DNA from: Sneathiella chungangensis
GTDB taxonomy: Bacteria > Pseudomonadota > Alphaproteobacteria > Sneathiellales > Sneathiellaceae
NCBI RefSeq assembly: GCF_009882935.1
Contig: NZ_WTVA01000002.1
Coordinates: forward strand, 186,001-250,000
Direction of reading: 5' to 3'
DNA: 64,000 nucleotides
The notes beneath the pieces are model-generated. The model was not told the origin of the DNA. It saw only the letters and a program-made list of their open reading frames with translations, and made no database searches. Shown here one piece after another: positions 47,104 through 54,584 of this stretch (positions are counted from its first letter, which is position 1; every line of letters begins with the position of its first letter). Made by a program: the position numbers and the translations under genes.

Positions 47104-47943
47104 ATGCCGAATTTACGCAAAGTCAGCCGTGTTATTTTATCCCAGGTGGCCTCAGATGGCGCTGGCGTGAAATTGCGCCGCTCGATCGGCGGGGGACAGA
47201 TATCTGAGCTCGACCCTTTTTTGCTCCTGGATAACTTCGGCACGGAAAATCCCGATGATTATATTGCGGGATTCCCCTCGCATCCCCATCGTGGCTTCGA
47301 GACGGTCACCTATATGATCGACGGCCAGATGCGGCACAAGGATTCCACGGGCGCGGAAGGCGTGCTCGGCCCGGGCAGCGTGCAGTGGATGACGGCGGGC
47401 CGAGGGATCGTGCATTCGGAAATGCCCGAGCAAAAGGAAGGCCGCATGAGCGGATTCCAGCTTTGGGTCAATCTGCCGGCAAAGGACAAGATGTGCGTGC
47501 CACGCTATCAGAACATTGATCCGGAAGACGTGCCGACCGTCGATCTTGGCCGCGTGACACTGCGGGTTCTTGCGGGTGAAGCCAAGGGTCCGGATGGCCC
47601 GGTTACGGGTCCCGTATCGGGCGTTGCAACCGATCCCGTCTATATCGACGTGGCGCTTGAGGCGGGCGGAAGTTTTGAGCAGCCGATCACTGAAGGGCAT
47701 ACTGCTTTCGTTTATGTTTTTGATGGCGACGTCGATGTCAGCGGCAAGGAAGTAACGCAACATCACCTTGCCATTCTATCCGACGGGGATCGCGTTCGCC
47801 TCTCGAGTGAGCATAGCGGCCGGGCAATTCTCGTCGCCGGGCGGCCGTTGGGAGAGCCCGTCGCCCGCTACGGCCCGTTCGTGATGAATAGCTTCGATGA
47901 AATCCAGCAGGCCGTTCGGGATTTCCAGACAGGCAATTTTTAA
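47104..47943 (+). CDS. Pirin-family cupin protein
   Basis: A 279-residue pirin with two cupin domains. The N-terminal domain has the iron-binding residues in SHPHRGFETVTYMIDGQM and WMTAGRGIVHSEMP (His/His/His/Glu). Pirins are non-heme iron proteins; some are quercetin dioxygenases, others regulate pyruvate dehydrogenase. The C-terminal domain has lost metal ligands, as usual. Gene context gives no pathway. Confidence 0.9.
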   Translation: MPNLRKVSRVILSQVASDGAGVKLRRSIGGGQISELDPFLLLDNFGTENPDDYIAGFPSHPHRGFETVTYMIDGQMRHKDSTGAEGVLGPGSVQWMTAGRGIVHSEMPEQKEGRMSGFQLWVNLPAKDKMCVPRYQNIDPEDVPTVDLGRVTLRVLAGEAKGPDGPVTGPVSGVATDPVYIDVALEAGGSFEQPITEGHTAFVYVFDGDVDVSGKEVTQHHLAILSDGDRVRLSSEHSGRAILVAGRPLGEPVARYGPFVMNSFDEIQQAVRDFQTGNF

Positions 47944-47957
47944 GCTCGCTTGATCGT

Positions 47958-47987
47958 CCGGAGAAAGCCCGTTAGGATTTTCTCCGG
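47958..47987 (+). terminator. Hairpin between pirin and flavin oxidoreductase
   Basis: CCGGAGAAA (47958-47966) pairs with TTTCTCCGG (47979-47987) around a 12-base loop, 15 bases past the pirin stop. A proper T-run is missing, so termination is uncertain. Confidence 0.4.
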
Positions 47988-48029
47988 CAAAATTGTCACC
48001 ACGAGAATGACGAAAAGGATCAGCGCCTA

Positions 48030-49259
48030 ATGACAGTAGATATTTCATCTCCCATCACACTTCCCTGCGGTGTAGCCGTCAAAAACAGGATCGCCAAGGC
48101 TCCGATGACGGAAGGGCTTGCGGATTCGATGAACCGCGCGACCGAGCGGCATGTCACGCTCTATCGGAAATGGGCGGAAGGCGGCGCCGGGATTCTCATC
48201 ACCGGCAACGTTCAGGTCGACCGTCGATATCTTGAACGGCCCGGCAATGTCGTCATTGACCAGAACGGCGGACTGGACGAGCTGCGTGCCTTTGCCGCGT
48301 CGGGCATTGTCAACGATACGCTTCTTTTTATGCAAATCGGGCACGCAGGACGTCAGACGCCGCGCCGGGTTAATCCGCGACCCGTGGCGCCGTCGGAAAT
48401 TCCGCTGGCGTTGCCGGAAAGCGCGTTCGGCGCGCCGCAGGCGCTTACCTCTGATGAAGTCGATGATGTCATCCGCCGTTTCATTCACGTGGCAAAGGTC
48501 GCGAAGGAAACCGGGTTCTCGGGGGTGCAGGTGCATGGCGCCCATGGCTATCTGATTTCGGAGTTTCTGTCGCCGCTCGCCAATCAGCGGGACGATAAAT
48601 GGGGCGGAAGCCTCGAAAACCGGGCGCGGCTTCTCCGCTCGGTCGTGCAGGGCATTCGCGCCGCTGTCGGGCCGGAATACCCGATTTCGGTGAAGCTGAA
48701 TTCCTCCGATTTCCAGAAGGGCGGATTCAGCCACGAGGAATGTCTTCAGGTCGTTAGATGGCTTGAAGAGGATACGGTCGATCTGCTCGAAATTTCCGGC
48801 GGCAATTATGAGAATCCGGCGATGATGATCGGAGGGCGCGGCGCGGATGAAATCCGCGGTTCGACAATTGCGCGCGAAGCCTATTTTATGGGCTATGCCA
48901 AGAATATCCGCGCGGCGACCAAGGTGCCGCTGATGGTCACCGGCGGTTTTCGTACACGCGCCGCTATGGATGCGGCGCTTGCCGAAGGTGACGTCGATAT
49001 CATTGGTATCGCCCGCCCGATGTGCGTCGATACCGATGCGCCCAATCAACTTCTCGCCTCTCCCGAAGCCATAACGATCGCCTATGAGCAGCAGATAAAA
49101 CCCTCAAAAGGTGCGTTGGGCTGGTTTTGCCTCAACATCATCCGGATTGCGGAAGGCAAGGAGCCGGATCGTAACATGACAGGGGAGGACGCGATTGCCG
49201 CGTATCTTGTCAATGAGGAAAAAACGGCCGCGGCGCTGGAGGGAAGGTTGACGAATTAA
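48030..49259 (+). CDS. NADH:flavin oxidoreductase (old yellow enzyme family)
   Basis: A 409-residue FMN enzyme of the old-yellow-enzyme family. The TIM-barrel pattern is clear: KNRIAKAPMTEGLA near the start, LLFMQIGHAGRQTPR, then VHGAHGYLISEFLSPLANQRD (catalytic His) and SVKLNSSDFQKGG. LMVTGGFRTRAAMDAALAEG binds the FMN phosphate. No C-terminal iron-sulfur or NADH domain is present, so it is a single-domain enoate reductase-like member. It could reduce alpha,beta-unsaturated aldehydes or ketones. Confidence 0.92.
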   Translation: MTVDISSPITLPCGVAVKNRIAKAPMTEGLADSMNRATERHVTLYRKWAEGGAGILITGNVQVDRRYLERPGNVVIDQNGGLDELRAFAASGIVNDTLLFMQIGHAGRQTPRRVNPRPVAPSEIPLALPESAFGAPQALTSDEVDDVIRRFIHVAKVAKETGFSGVQVHGAHGYLISEFLSPLANQRDDKWGGSLENRARLLRSVVQGIRAAVGPEYPISVKLNSSDFQKGGFSHEECLQVVRWLEEDTVDLLEISGGNYENPAMMIGGRGADEIRGSTIAREAYFMGYAKNIRAATKVPLMVTGGFRTRAAMDAALAEGDVDIIGIARPMCVDTDAPNQLLASPEAITIAYEQQIKPSKGALGWFCLNIIRIAEGKEPDRNMTGEDAIAAYLVNEEKTAAALEGRLTN

Positions 49260-49356
49260 CCGGTTAATGTGGTTATGTCGGAAATTTGATTATTGTCAAT
49301 GCGCCGCGCTGTGGGTTGTATAAACTGGTGCCTCGCTCCATAGGAAGGAAAAGCCA

Positions 49357-49800
49357 ATGTTTGACAATCCGTCTCTGATAACGCGCATTGCAATCGGCAA
49401 GCTCATTGGCTTGATTTTCGGCCTGATCGGCTTTTTCCTTTTGCCTTTGTTTTGGCCGCTGGCCGACATGTTTTTGCGGGTGGGTATCTTGTTTTGGTAT
49501 ATCACCGTCGGCGCGATAATCGGTGTCTACGGCGTCCTGAACTGGCATCCGGTTATCAGGTTGCCGTTGCCCTGGTGGTTCCGTGCGCCGCTCATCGGCG
49601 GCTGGATGAATTTTGTGCTGACCTTCTTCGCCTACGATACCTTCCGCACCATGATGCTCGATATGTTCGGGCCGGACTTTCCCTTCACGTCACCCTTCTG
49701 GTTTGTTCTCGAAGGCGCTATCGTCGGGCTTATCATCGGATATTTCGCGACGAAGTTCGGCGGGGAAGGGAAGGCGGCGGTACCCGAACCTCCCAAATAA
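49357..49800 (+). CDS. Integral membrane protein of unknown function
   Basis: A 147-residue membrane protein with four hydrophobic segments (about 16-35, 40-60, 75-95, 115-135) and a short charged C-terminus. HPVIRLPLPWWFRAPLIGGWMN is a distinctive central loop with aromatic and proline residues. I do not recognise the family. The ATG has AGGAAGGA upstream. It lies between the flavin enzyme and the convergent thioredoxin-fold isomerase. Confidence 0.7.
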   Translation: MFDNPSLITRIAIGKLIGLIFGLIGFFLLPLFWPLADMFLRVGILFWYITVGAIIGVYGVLNWHPVIRLPLPWWFRAPLIGGWMNFVLTFFAYDTFRTMMLDMFGPDFPFTSPFWFVLEGAIVGLIIGYFATKFGGEGKAAVPEPPK

Positions 49801-49836
49801 TCCGCCTGCGGGAAATGATTAGCGAAACGTCTAAGT

Positions 49837-50445
49837 TTACTTCTGGCGCAATATTTCCCGTTCGACAGCCTCGAGCCGGTCCTTGCCGAAATACATCTCG
49901 TCGCCGACGAAGAACATTGGTGCGCCGAAGCAGCCACGCTTCACGGAAGAATCCGTATTGGCGATGAGTTTGTCTTTGACGCTCTGTTCCTGAATACGGT
50001 TGAGAATATGGGCGCCGTCAAGGCCGGCGGCGGTCAAAACCTCTGAAAATACTTCCGGATCGTCCAATTTCTTTTCATCTTCCCACATCGCGTTGAACAT
50101 GACGTCCCTGTAGACATCTGCATATCCGTCCTCTTCCGCGACAATGGCGCCCCGCATCATCTGAACCGTATTGACTGGAAAATGCGGGTTCATTCTGAAT
50201 TTCACGAGATTATGCTCGGCGATGAAGCGCCGTGATTCAAGGCGCATATATTCCATCTTGAGCGGAATTCCATCAAACTGCTGCATCGGGGATTTATTGT
50301 TGGTCATCTTGAAGACGCCCCCAAGTAAAATGGGGACGTAGGTAAAGCCCGCCCCTGTCCGCCCTTCGATTTCGGGGATGACTTTATGGGCGAGATAACA
50401 GTTTGGGCTGCCGAAATCATAATGAAATTCAACCTGCACCGTCAT
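49837..50445 (-). CDS. 2-hydroxychromene-2-carboxylate isomerase-like (DsbA-superfamily) protein
   Basis: A 202-residue thioredoxin-fold protein of the HCCA isomerase/DsbA-like family. The N-terminal FHYDFGSPNCYLAHKVIPEI is the glutathione-contact segment; the common form SPYSYLA is here SPNCYLA, with Cys in place of the second Ser. GCFGAPMFFVGDEMYFGKDRL is the C-terminal cis-Pro/glutathione region. It would isomerise or conjugate an aromatic ring product with glutathione. The ATG at 50445 is followed by the family N-terminus; longer in-frame starts lack support. Divergent from the HD gene. Confidence 0.85.
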   Translation of the reverse strand: MTVQVEFHYDFGSPNCYLAHKVIPEIEGRTGAGFTYVPILLGGVFKMTNNKSPMQQFDGIPLKMEYMRLESRRFIAEHNLVKFRMNPHFPVNTVQMMRGAIVAEEDGYADVYRDVMFNAMWEDEKKLDDPEVFSEVLTAAGLDGAHILNRIQEQSVKDKLIANTDSSVKRGCFGAPMFFVGDEMYFGKDRLEAVEREILRQK

Positions 50446-50573
50446 GTTCTCTTTCCTTTTTGTTTCACGCTGCCGATGATATGCTGCAGTTTGAACCCTG
50501 TCGCCGGAATAGACAAGGGCTGTCTTCGGGCAATTGGAAATCAAAAATAATAAAATGGACGAGGGAGCATCAA

Positions 50574-51155
50574 ATGAACGATATGTCGGAACACAGAGCT
50601 AAGTTCAGCCAGATGACGGAGGGGACGGCGGCTGACTACAACATCATCTCGGAGAATTTCAAGGTCTATTCGCGGGGTCTGCCCGACCGGGTGCTCGATC
50701 ATCTGCAACTGCTGAAAGGCGACTTCGGCGGATTTGCGGTGGATCGTCTTGAACATTCCTTACAGGCGGCGACCCTTGCCCATCAGGATGGCCAGGATGA
50801 GGAATATGTCGTGGCGGCGCTGCTCCATGATATCGGTGATACACTCGGTACCTTCAACCATGCGGATATCGGCGCGGCGATACTGAAGCCGTTTGTTTCG
50901 GAAAAGCTGCACTGGATCCTTGAAAAGCACGGGATTTTCCAAGGCTATTACTTTTTTCATCATATCGGGCTTGACCGGGACATGCGGGAGCAGTTCCGTG
51001 GTCATCAACATTTCGAAGACTGCGCTCATTTCTGTCATGCTTATGATCAGGCGGCCTTCGACCAGAATTTTGAATCGGCGCCGCTCGAGTTTTTCGAGCC
51101 CATGGTCCGCCGGGTGATGGCGGCGCCAAGGCAGTCGATCTATATCTCCGAGTAG
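50574..51155 (+). CDS. HD-domain protein, PhnZ/TmpB-like
   Basis: A 193-residue HD-domain protein. The ligand pattern is H61, HD at 85-86 (ALLHDIGD), H119 and D158 in AYDQAAFD. H61 and H85 are 24 residues apart, the same distance as the first two ligands of the mixed-valent diiron oxygenase PhnZ. Together with the Asp-rich C-terminal segment this suggests an oxygenase of the PhnZ/MIOX type rather than a simple phosphohydrolase. Substrate unknown; no phosphonate genes are in the window. The ATG at 50574 has GAGGGAG upstream and the family-like N-terminus. Confidence 0.75.
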   Translation: MNDMSEHRAKFSQMTEGTAADYNIISENFKVYSRGLPDRVLDHLQLLKGDFGGFAVDRLEHSLQAATLAHQDGQDEEYVVAALLHDIGDTLGTFNHADIGAAILKPFVSEKLHWILEKHGIFQGYYFFHHIGLDRDMREQFRGHQHFEDCAHFCHAYDQAAFDQNFESAPLEFFEPMVRRVMAAPRQSIYISE

Positions 51156-51168
51156 GCCGCTTCAGCGG

Positions 51169-52083
51169 CTATACCTTGGTTGCTATCGCGGATGGCGTCT
51201 GCTGTTTCCGGCTGACCTGCAGTTCCCGATGCGAGATATAGGTCGCCGCCGCCACGATAACCGCGCCGCCGAGCATGACAAACGGATCAAGCGGCTCGCC
51301 GAATACCAGCACGCCAAGGATGGCGGCCCAAACCAGTTGCAAGAAACCGAGTGGCTGCGTCAGGGTGATGGGAGCAGCCTGGAAAGCGCGGGTCAGCGTA
51401 TAGTGTCCCGCCGTCGCGATCACGGCTGCAAAGGCGAGCCAGGAAAGTTCGTAGGTAGTGGGCGTCCGCCATTGCAGGATGGCGCCGGGCAGCAATGCAA
51501 TGGTGCATCCTATCGACAACATGCCGACAATCATGGATGAACTTTGCGTTCCGGTAAGCTTCTTCGCGATCAGGAATGACACGGCAAAGAGTGGCGCCGC
51601 GCACAGCTGAGCAAGTTGTCCAAGGTTGATTTCCTGAAAACCGGGACGAAGAATGATGAGGGTGCCAAGGAATCCAGCGACGACGCCGGCAATGCGCCGG
51701 AAATGCATCCGCTCGCCAAGGAACAGCGCCGCACCGATGGTAACGAATATCGGCGAGACATATCCGATGGCCGTCACCTCAGCGATCGGTATGCGGGCCA
51801 TGGCGTAAAACCAGAGAATGACGCCGCCGCCATGAAAAATTCCGCGAAGTATGTAAAACCGGGTTTCGCGCTTGTTCGGTATGCCGGGCCAATGCCGGAT
51901 GACCATCGGGAGGATCAGCAGAGATCCCAGAAAATATCGGATGAACGCGGTCTCAACGGCCGGCATATCGGACCCGAGATGGCGGATAATTCCCGTCATG
52001 CCGACAAACAGAAAACTTGTCAGCACCATCCACGCAATCCCTTGCAAGGTCTCACTGTTCTTGAGGGAACTTTTTACTGACAT
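51169..52083 (-). CDS. EamA/DMT-superfamily transporter
   Basis: A 304-residue membrane protein with two EamA repeats, about ten hydrophobic segments in all. SDMPAVETAFIRYFLGSLLIL and IPIAEVTAIGYVSPIFVTIG are typical of the first repeat; PITLTQPLGFLQLVWAAILG of the second. The family exports amino acids, nucleosides or drugs. The ATG is at 52083. It is convergent with the HD gene, 13 bases between stops, with a small GCCGC/GCGGC hairpin there. Confidence 0.88.
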   Translation of the reverse strand: MSVKSSLKNSETLQGIAWMVLTSFLFVGMTGIIRHLGSDMPAVETAFIRYFLGSLLILPMVIRHWPGIPNKRETRFYILRGIFHGGGVILWFYAMARIPIAEVTAIGYVSPIFVTIGAALFLGERMHFRRIAGVVAGFLGTLIILRPGFQEINLGQLAQLCAAPLFAVSFLIAKKLTGTQSSSMIVGMLSIGCTIALLPGAILQWRTPTTYELSWLAFAAVIATAGHYTLTRAFQAAPITLTQPLGFLQLVWAAILGVLVFGEPLDPFVMLGGAVIVAAATYISHRELQVSRKQQTPSAIATKV

Positions 52084-52292
52084 GCGCAGGCCTTTATTAT
52101 TTTTATTGCAGCGCTCCTTATGCGGGGTTTTTCTGTTCGGAGTGCGATGCCCTCCATTCTAATGTCCATAGGAACATTTTGCCACTTTATTCACTTCATC
52201 TCAAAAGCGGCTTTGGCCGATAGGCTTCGTAACCTAGCATTGCAATTTCGCTCGTGTGGGGGAGAAGTTTATGTCCTGCGAGAGAGGTTTAT

Positions 52293-52700
52293 CTATGAAG
52301 GAATACCGTCAATCTTCGGAAGCGTCTCCAGATCTTCATCCCAATCGGCCCGGCTTGAAACAAATATATGGGCTTTCGGCCGAAGCGAGAGTTTGCTATC
52401 CAGGCAGCCAGCCGGAACAGTCAAAAAATTTTCGTTCATGTTGACGCTCGGGACGGGGGAGCCGCAATTCAGACAGAAACTTTTCGTATGGCGCGTCGCC
52501 GGGAGAGTGAAGGTTTTTATCTTGTCCTGTCCCGAAGTCCAGTCCAGTTTTGCGGTGGTCGAGAATAAATTCGCAGCATGAGCGGAGCCCGTATCCTTGC
52601 GGCAATAATTGCAATGGCAGAGATAAAAGCTTTCGAATTCGCCCTCGATTTTATAGCGCACGTCACCGCACAGGCAGGACCCGTTATATACTTTTGCCAT
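52293..52700 (-). CDS. GFA-family zinc-binding protein
   Basis: A 135-residue protein of the glutathione-dependent formaldehyde-activating (GFA) family. The zinc ligands are four or more cysteines: SCLCGDVRYKI near the start, CHCNYCRKDTGS in the middle and SFCLNCGSPVPSV after. Most bacterial members have no proven GSH-formaldehyde activity; the name is by homology. The ATG at 52700 has AGAGGAAAA upstream. It lies 87 bases after the stop of msrA in the same direction. Confidence 0.88.
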   Translation of the reverse strand: MAKVYNGSCLCGDVRYKIEGEFESFYLCHCNYCRKDTGSAHAANLFSTTAKLDWTSGQDKIKTFTLPATRHTKSFCLNCGSPVPSVNMNENFLTVPAGCLDSKLSLRPKAHIFVSSRADWDEDLETLPKIDGIPS

Positions 52701-52787
52701 ACTTTATTTTCCTCTACAGCAGGATGGGGAGCGGCCTGTACGCCGCGCCCTATCTCTCTGCCATGCTTCAGATTATCCGGCCAGGGA

Positions 52788-53423
52788 TTAATGTTCCATG
52801 ATGCCGCGGTGGGCCTGATCACCCCAAAGATCCTTCACTTTGGCATCGCGGCCACAGGAGAGACGATAGAAGTTGTAACGTAACGGGTTTATCTCCGCGT
52901 AATTCTGGTGATAGTCCTCTGCGGGATAAAATTTTGTGGCGGTTCGGATAGGTGTCACGACCGGATCGTTCAACAAGCCCGATGCCTCTATCGCGGCTTT
53001 GGAGGCCTCCGCCGTGGACCGCTGGGCGTCGCTTGTTACAAATATCGAGGTTTTGTAGCTTTCTCCCCGGTCGCAGAATTGCCCGCCGTCATCGGTGGGA
53101 TCGACACTCCGCCAGAAAATATCCAGTATCTCGGCATATGAAACCTTATCCGGATCGAAAATGATTTCTACCGCTTCCAGATATCCGCTGCCGCCCGCCG
53201 AAACGGACTTGTATGTCGGGTTCGGGGCCTCGCCGCCGATATAGCCGGACGTCGTTTTGAGCACGCCCGGCACATGATCATAATCCGATTCCACGCACCA
53301 GAAACAGCCGCCCGCCAGAATGGCCGTTTCTTCTGCGGCAACGGCCTGCCGGGCAACCGACCCTGCGATTGTCACGCAAATCACAAAAATCGCACAGGCC
53401 AATGGATTGATAACTTTTCGCAT
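52788..53423 (-). CDS. msrA: Exported peptide-methionine (S)-S-oxide reductase
   Basis: A 211-residue MsrA that reduces methionine sulfoxide in proteins. The catalytic Cys is C40 in GGCFWCVE, followed by YDHVPGVLKTTSGYIGG; the later YHQNYAEINP and C-terminal YRLSCGR supply the resolving-cysteine region. Residues 1-30 are a signal peptide or signal anchor (PLACAIFVICVTIAG), so the enzyme would work in the periplasm, unlike the usual cytoplasmic MsrA. The ATG at 53423 has GGAGAG upstream; one five-residue-longer form is possible. Confidence 0.9.
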   Translation of the reverse strand: MRKVINPLACAIFVICVTIAGSVARQAVAAEETAILAGGCFWCVESDYDHVPGVLKTTSGYIGGEAPNPTYKSVSAGGSGYLEAVEIIFDPDKVSYAEILDIFWRSVDPTDDGGQFCDRGESYKTSIFVTSDAQRSTAEASKAAIEASGLLNDPVVTPIRTATKFYPAEDYHQNYAEINPLRYNFYRLSCGRDAKVKDLWGDQAHRGIMEH

Positions 53424-53602
53424 CACTACTCTCCGCACATAACCTTAAAGGGAACTGTCCGGAAAACTGGCTTATTCAGGCAGTGAATGCCAGTGCATCT
53501 CGCGGAAAATTGATATCACAAATTTGTCAGCGTACGGCGCGCCTCATGTCGGTGCCGGTCTTCGCCTCAAAGAAAGCTGGCCCATTGTTGCCGATCTGGG
53601 TA

Positions 53603-54373
53603 TCAATCCGCATATCCCGGAAGTTGCCTGTCCAGTTTGCGTAAGAGCGCGTCCCAGGCAATACCGGAAACGGAAGGCAGCCCATTCTCACCCTGTTTCG
53701 CCGTGATCTCCTTAACCGCGTCAGAGGGATAGTGCAGCTTGCGGGCGCCGGCCAGACTCGCTACTTGCATTTCGCAAGCCCGCTCCAGGAAGTACATGCT
53801 TAAGAAGGCGTCCTGAACGGTCGGGCCGAGGGCAAGCGTGCCATGATTCCAGAGCAACATCAGGTTCTTGTCGCCAAGGTCTTTTTGCAGCCGCGGACGC
53901 TCGTTATGGTCAAGTGCAATCCCTTCATATTCATGGTAGGCAATCTGCTCGCGGATGACCAAGGCAGTCTGATTGAGCGGCAACAACCCTTCTTCCTGCG
54001 TTGCCACGGCTGTCCCCGCCGGCGTGTGCAGGTGAATGACACATCCCGCGTCGTGGCGAACTTCATGCACCGCAGAGTGAATGGTGAATCCCGCCGGGTT
54101 CACCGCATAGTCGCTGTCGCCGACGACATCCCCGTCCATATCTATCTTCACCAGGGCCGAGGCGGTGATTTCCTCAAACATCATGCCATAGGGATTGATA
54201 AGGAAGTGCCCTTCGTCTCCGGGCAGACGCGCAGAAATATGGGTGAAAATCAAGTCATCCCATCCGTAGAGCGCCACAAGACGGTACGCGGCCGCGAGAT
54301 CGACACGGATTTTCCATTCCGCTTCGCTGACCTGATCTCGCAATTTTGGTTTTTTCAATGTTGCTACGCTCAT
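53603..54373 (-). CDS. Class II aldolase/adducin-family protein (copy 2)
   Basis: A 256-residue zinc-dependent protein closely related to the copy at 27420. Ligands are H114 and H116 (IHLHTPAG) and H177 (WNHGTLALG), with acidic residues at E67/E68 in FEEITAS. It keeps the same lengths and the ISARLPGDEGHFLINPYGMM segment. Without a transporter or regulator beside it, its substrate is open. The ATG has AGGAG upstream. Confidence 0.88.
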   Translation of the reverse strand: MSVATLKKPKLRDQVSEAEWKIRVDLAAAYRLVALYGWDDLIFTHISARLPGDEGHFLINPYGMMFEEITASALVKIDMDGDVVGDSDYAVNPAGFTIHSAVHEVRHDAGCVIHLHTPAGTAVATQEEGLLPLNQTALVIREQIAYHEYEGIALDHNERPRLQKDLGDKNLMLLWNHGTLALGPTVQDAFLSMYFLERACEMQVASLAGARKLHYPSDAVKEITAKQGENGLPSVSGIAWDALLRKLDRQLPGYAD

Positions 54374-54584
54374 GGGTGTCTCCTGTATTATTTGCCGACC
54401 GGGCCGTCACCGCCGGAAGCAGGAATGCGGCGCAGTCAAAGGCAGTATTTTTTCACTGATCAATGTAGCGCCATTTTGCGTTCATGGCCAATTTCCTTTC
54501 GATTGGGCCACGCATAACCCGTTGTTAATATTTTTGCGGTAATTGTGGTTAATTCATTGCAACTGATGAGGGGCCAGACGCCTA

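Noticed and set aside
51150-51170. GCCGC/GCGGC hairpin between the HD and EamA genes
   Set aside because: The stem is only 5 bp and there is no T-run on either strand, so it was not called as a terminator.
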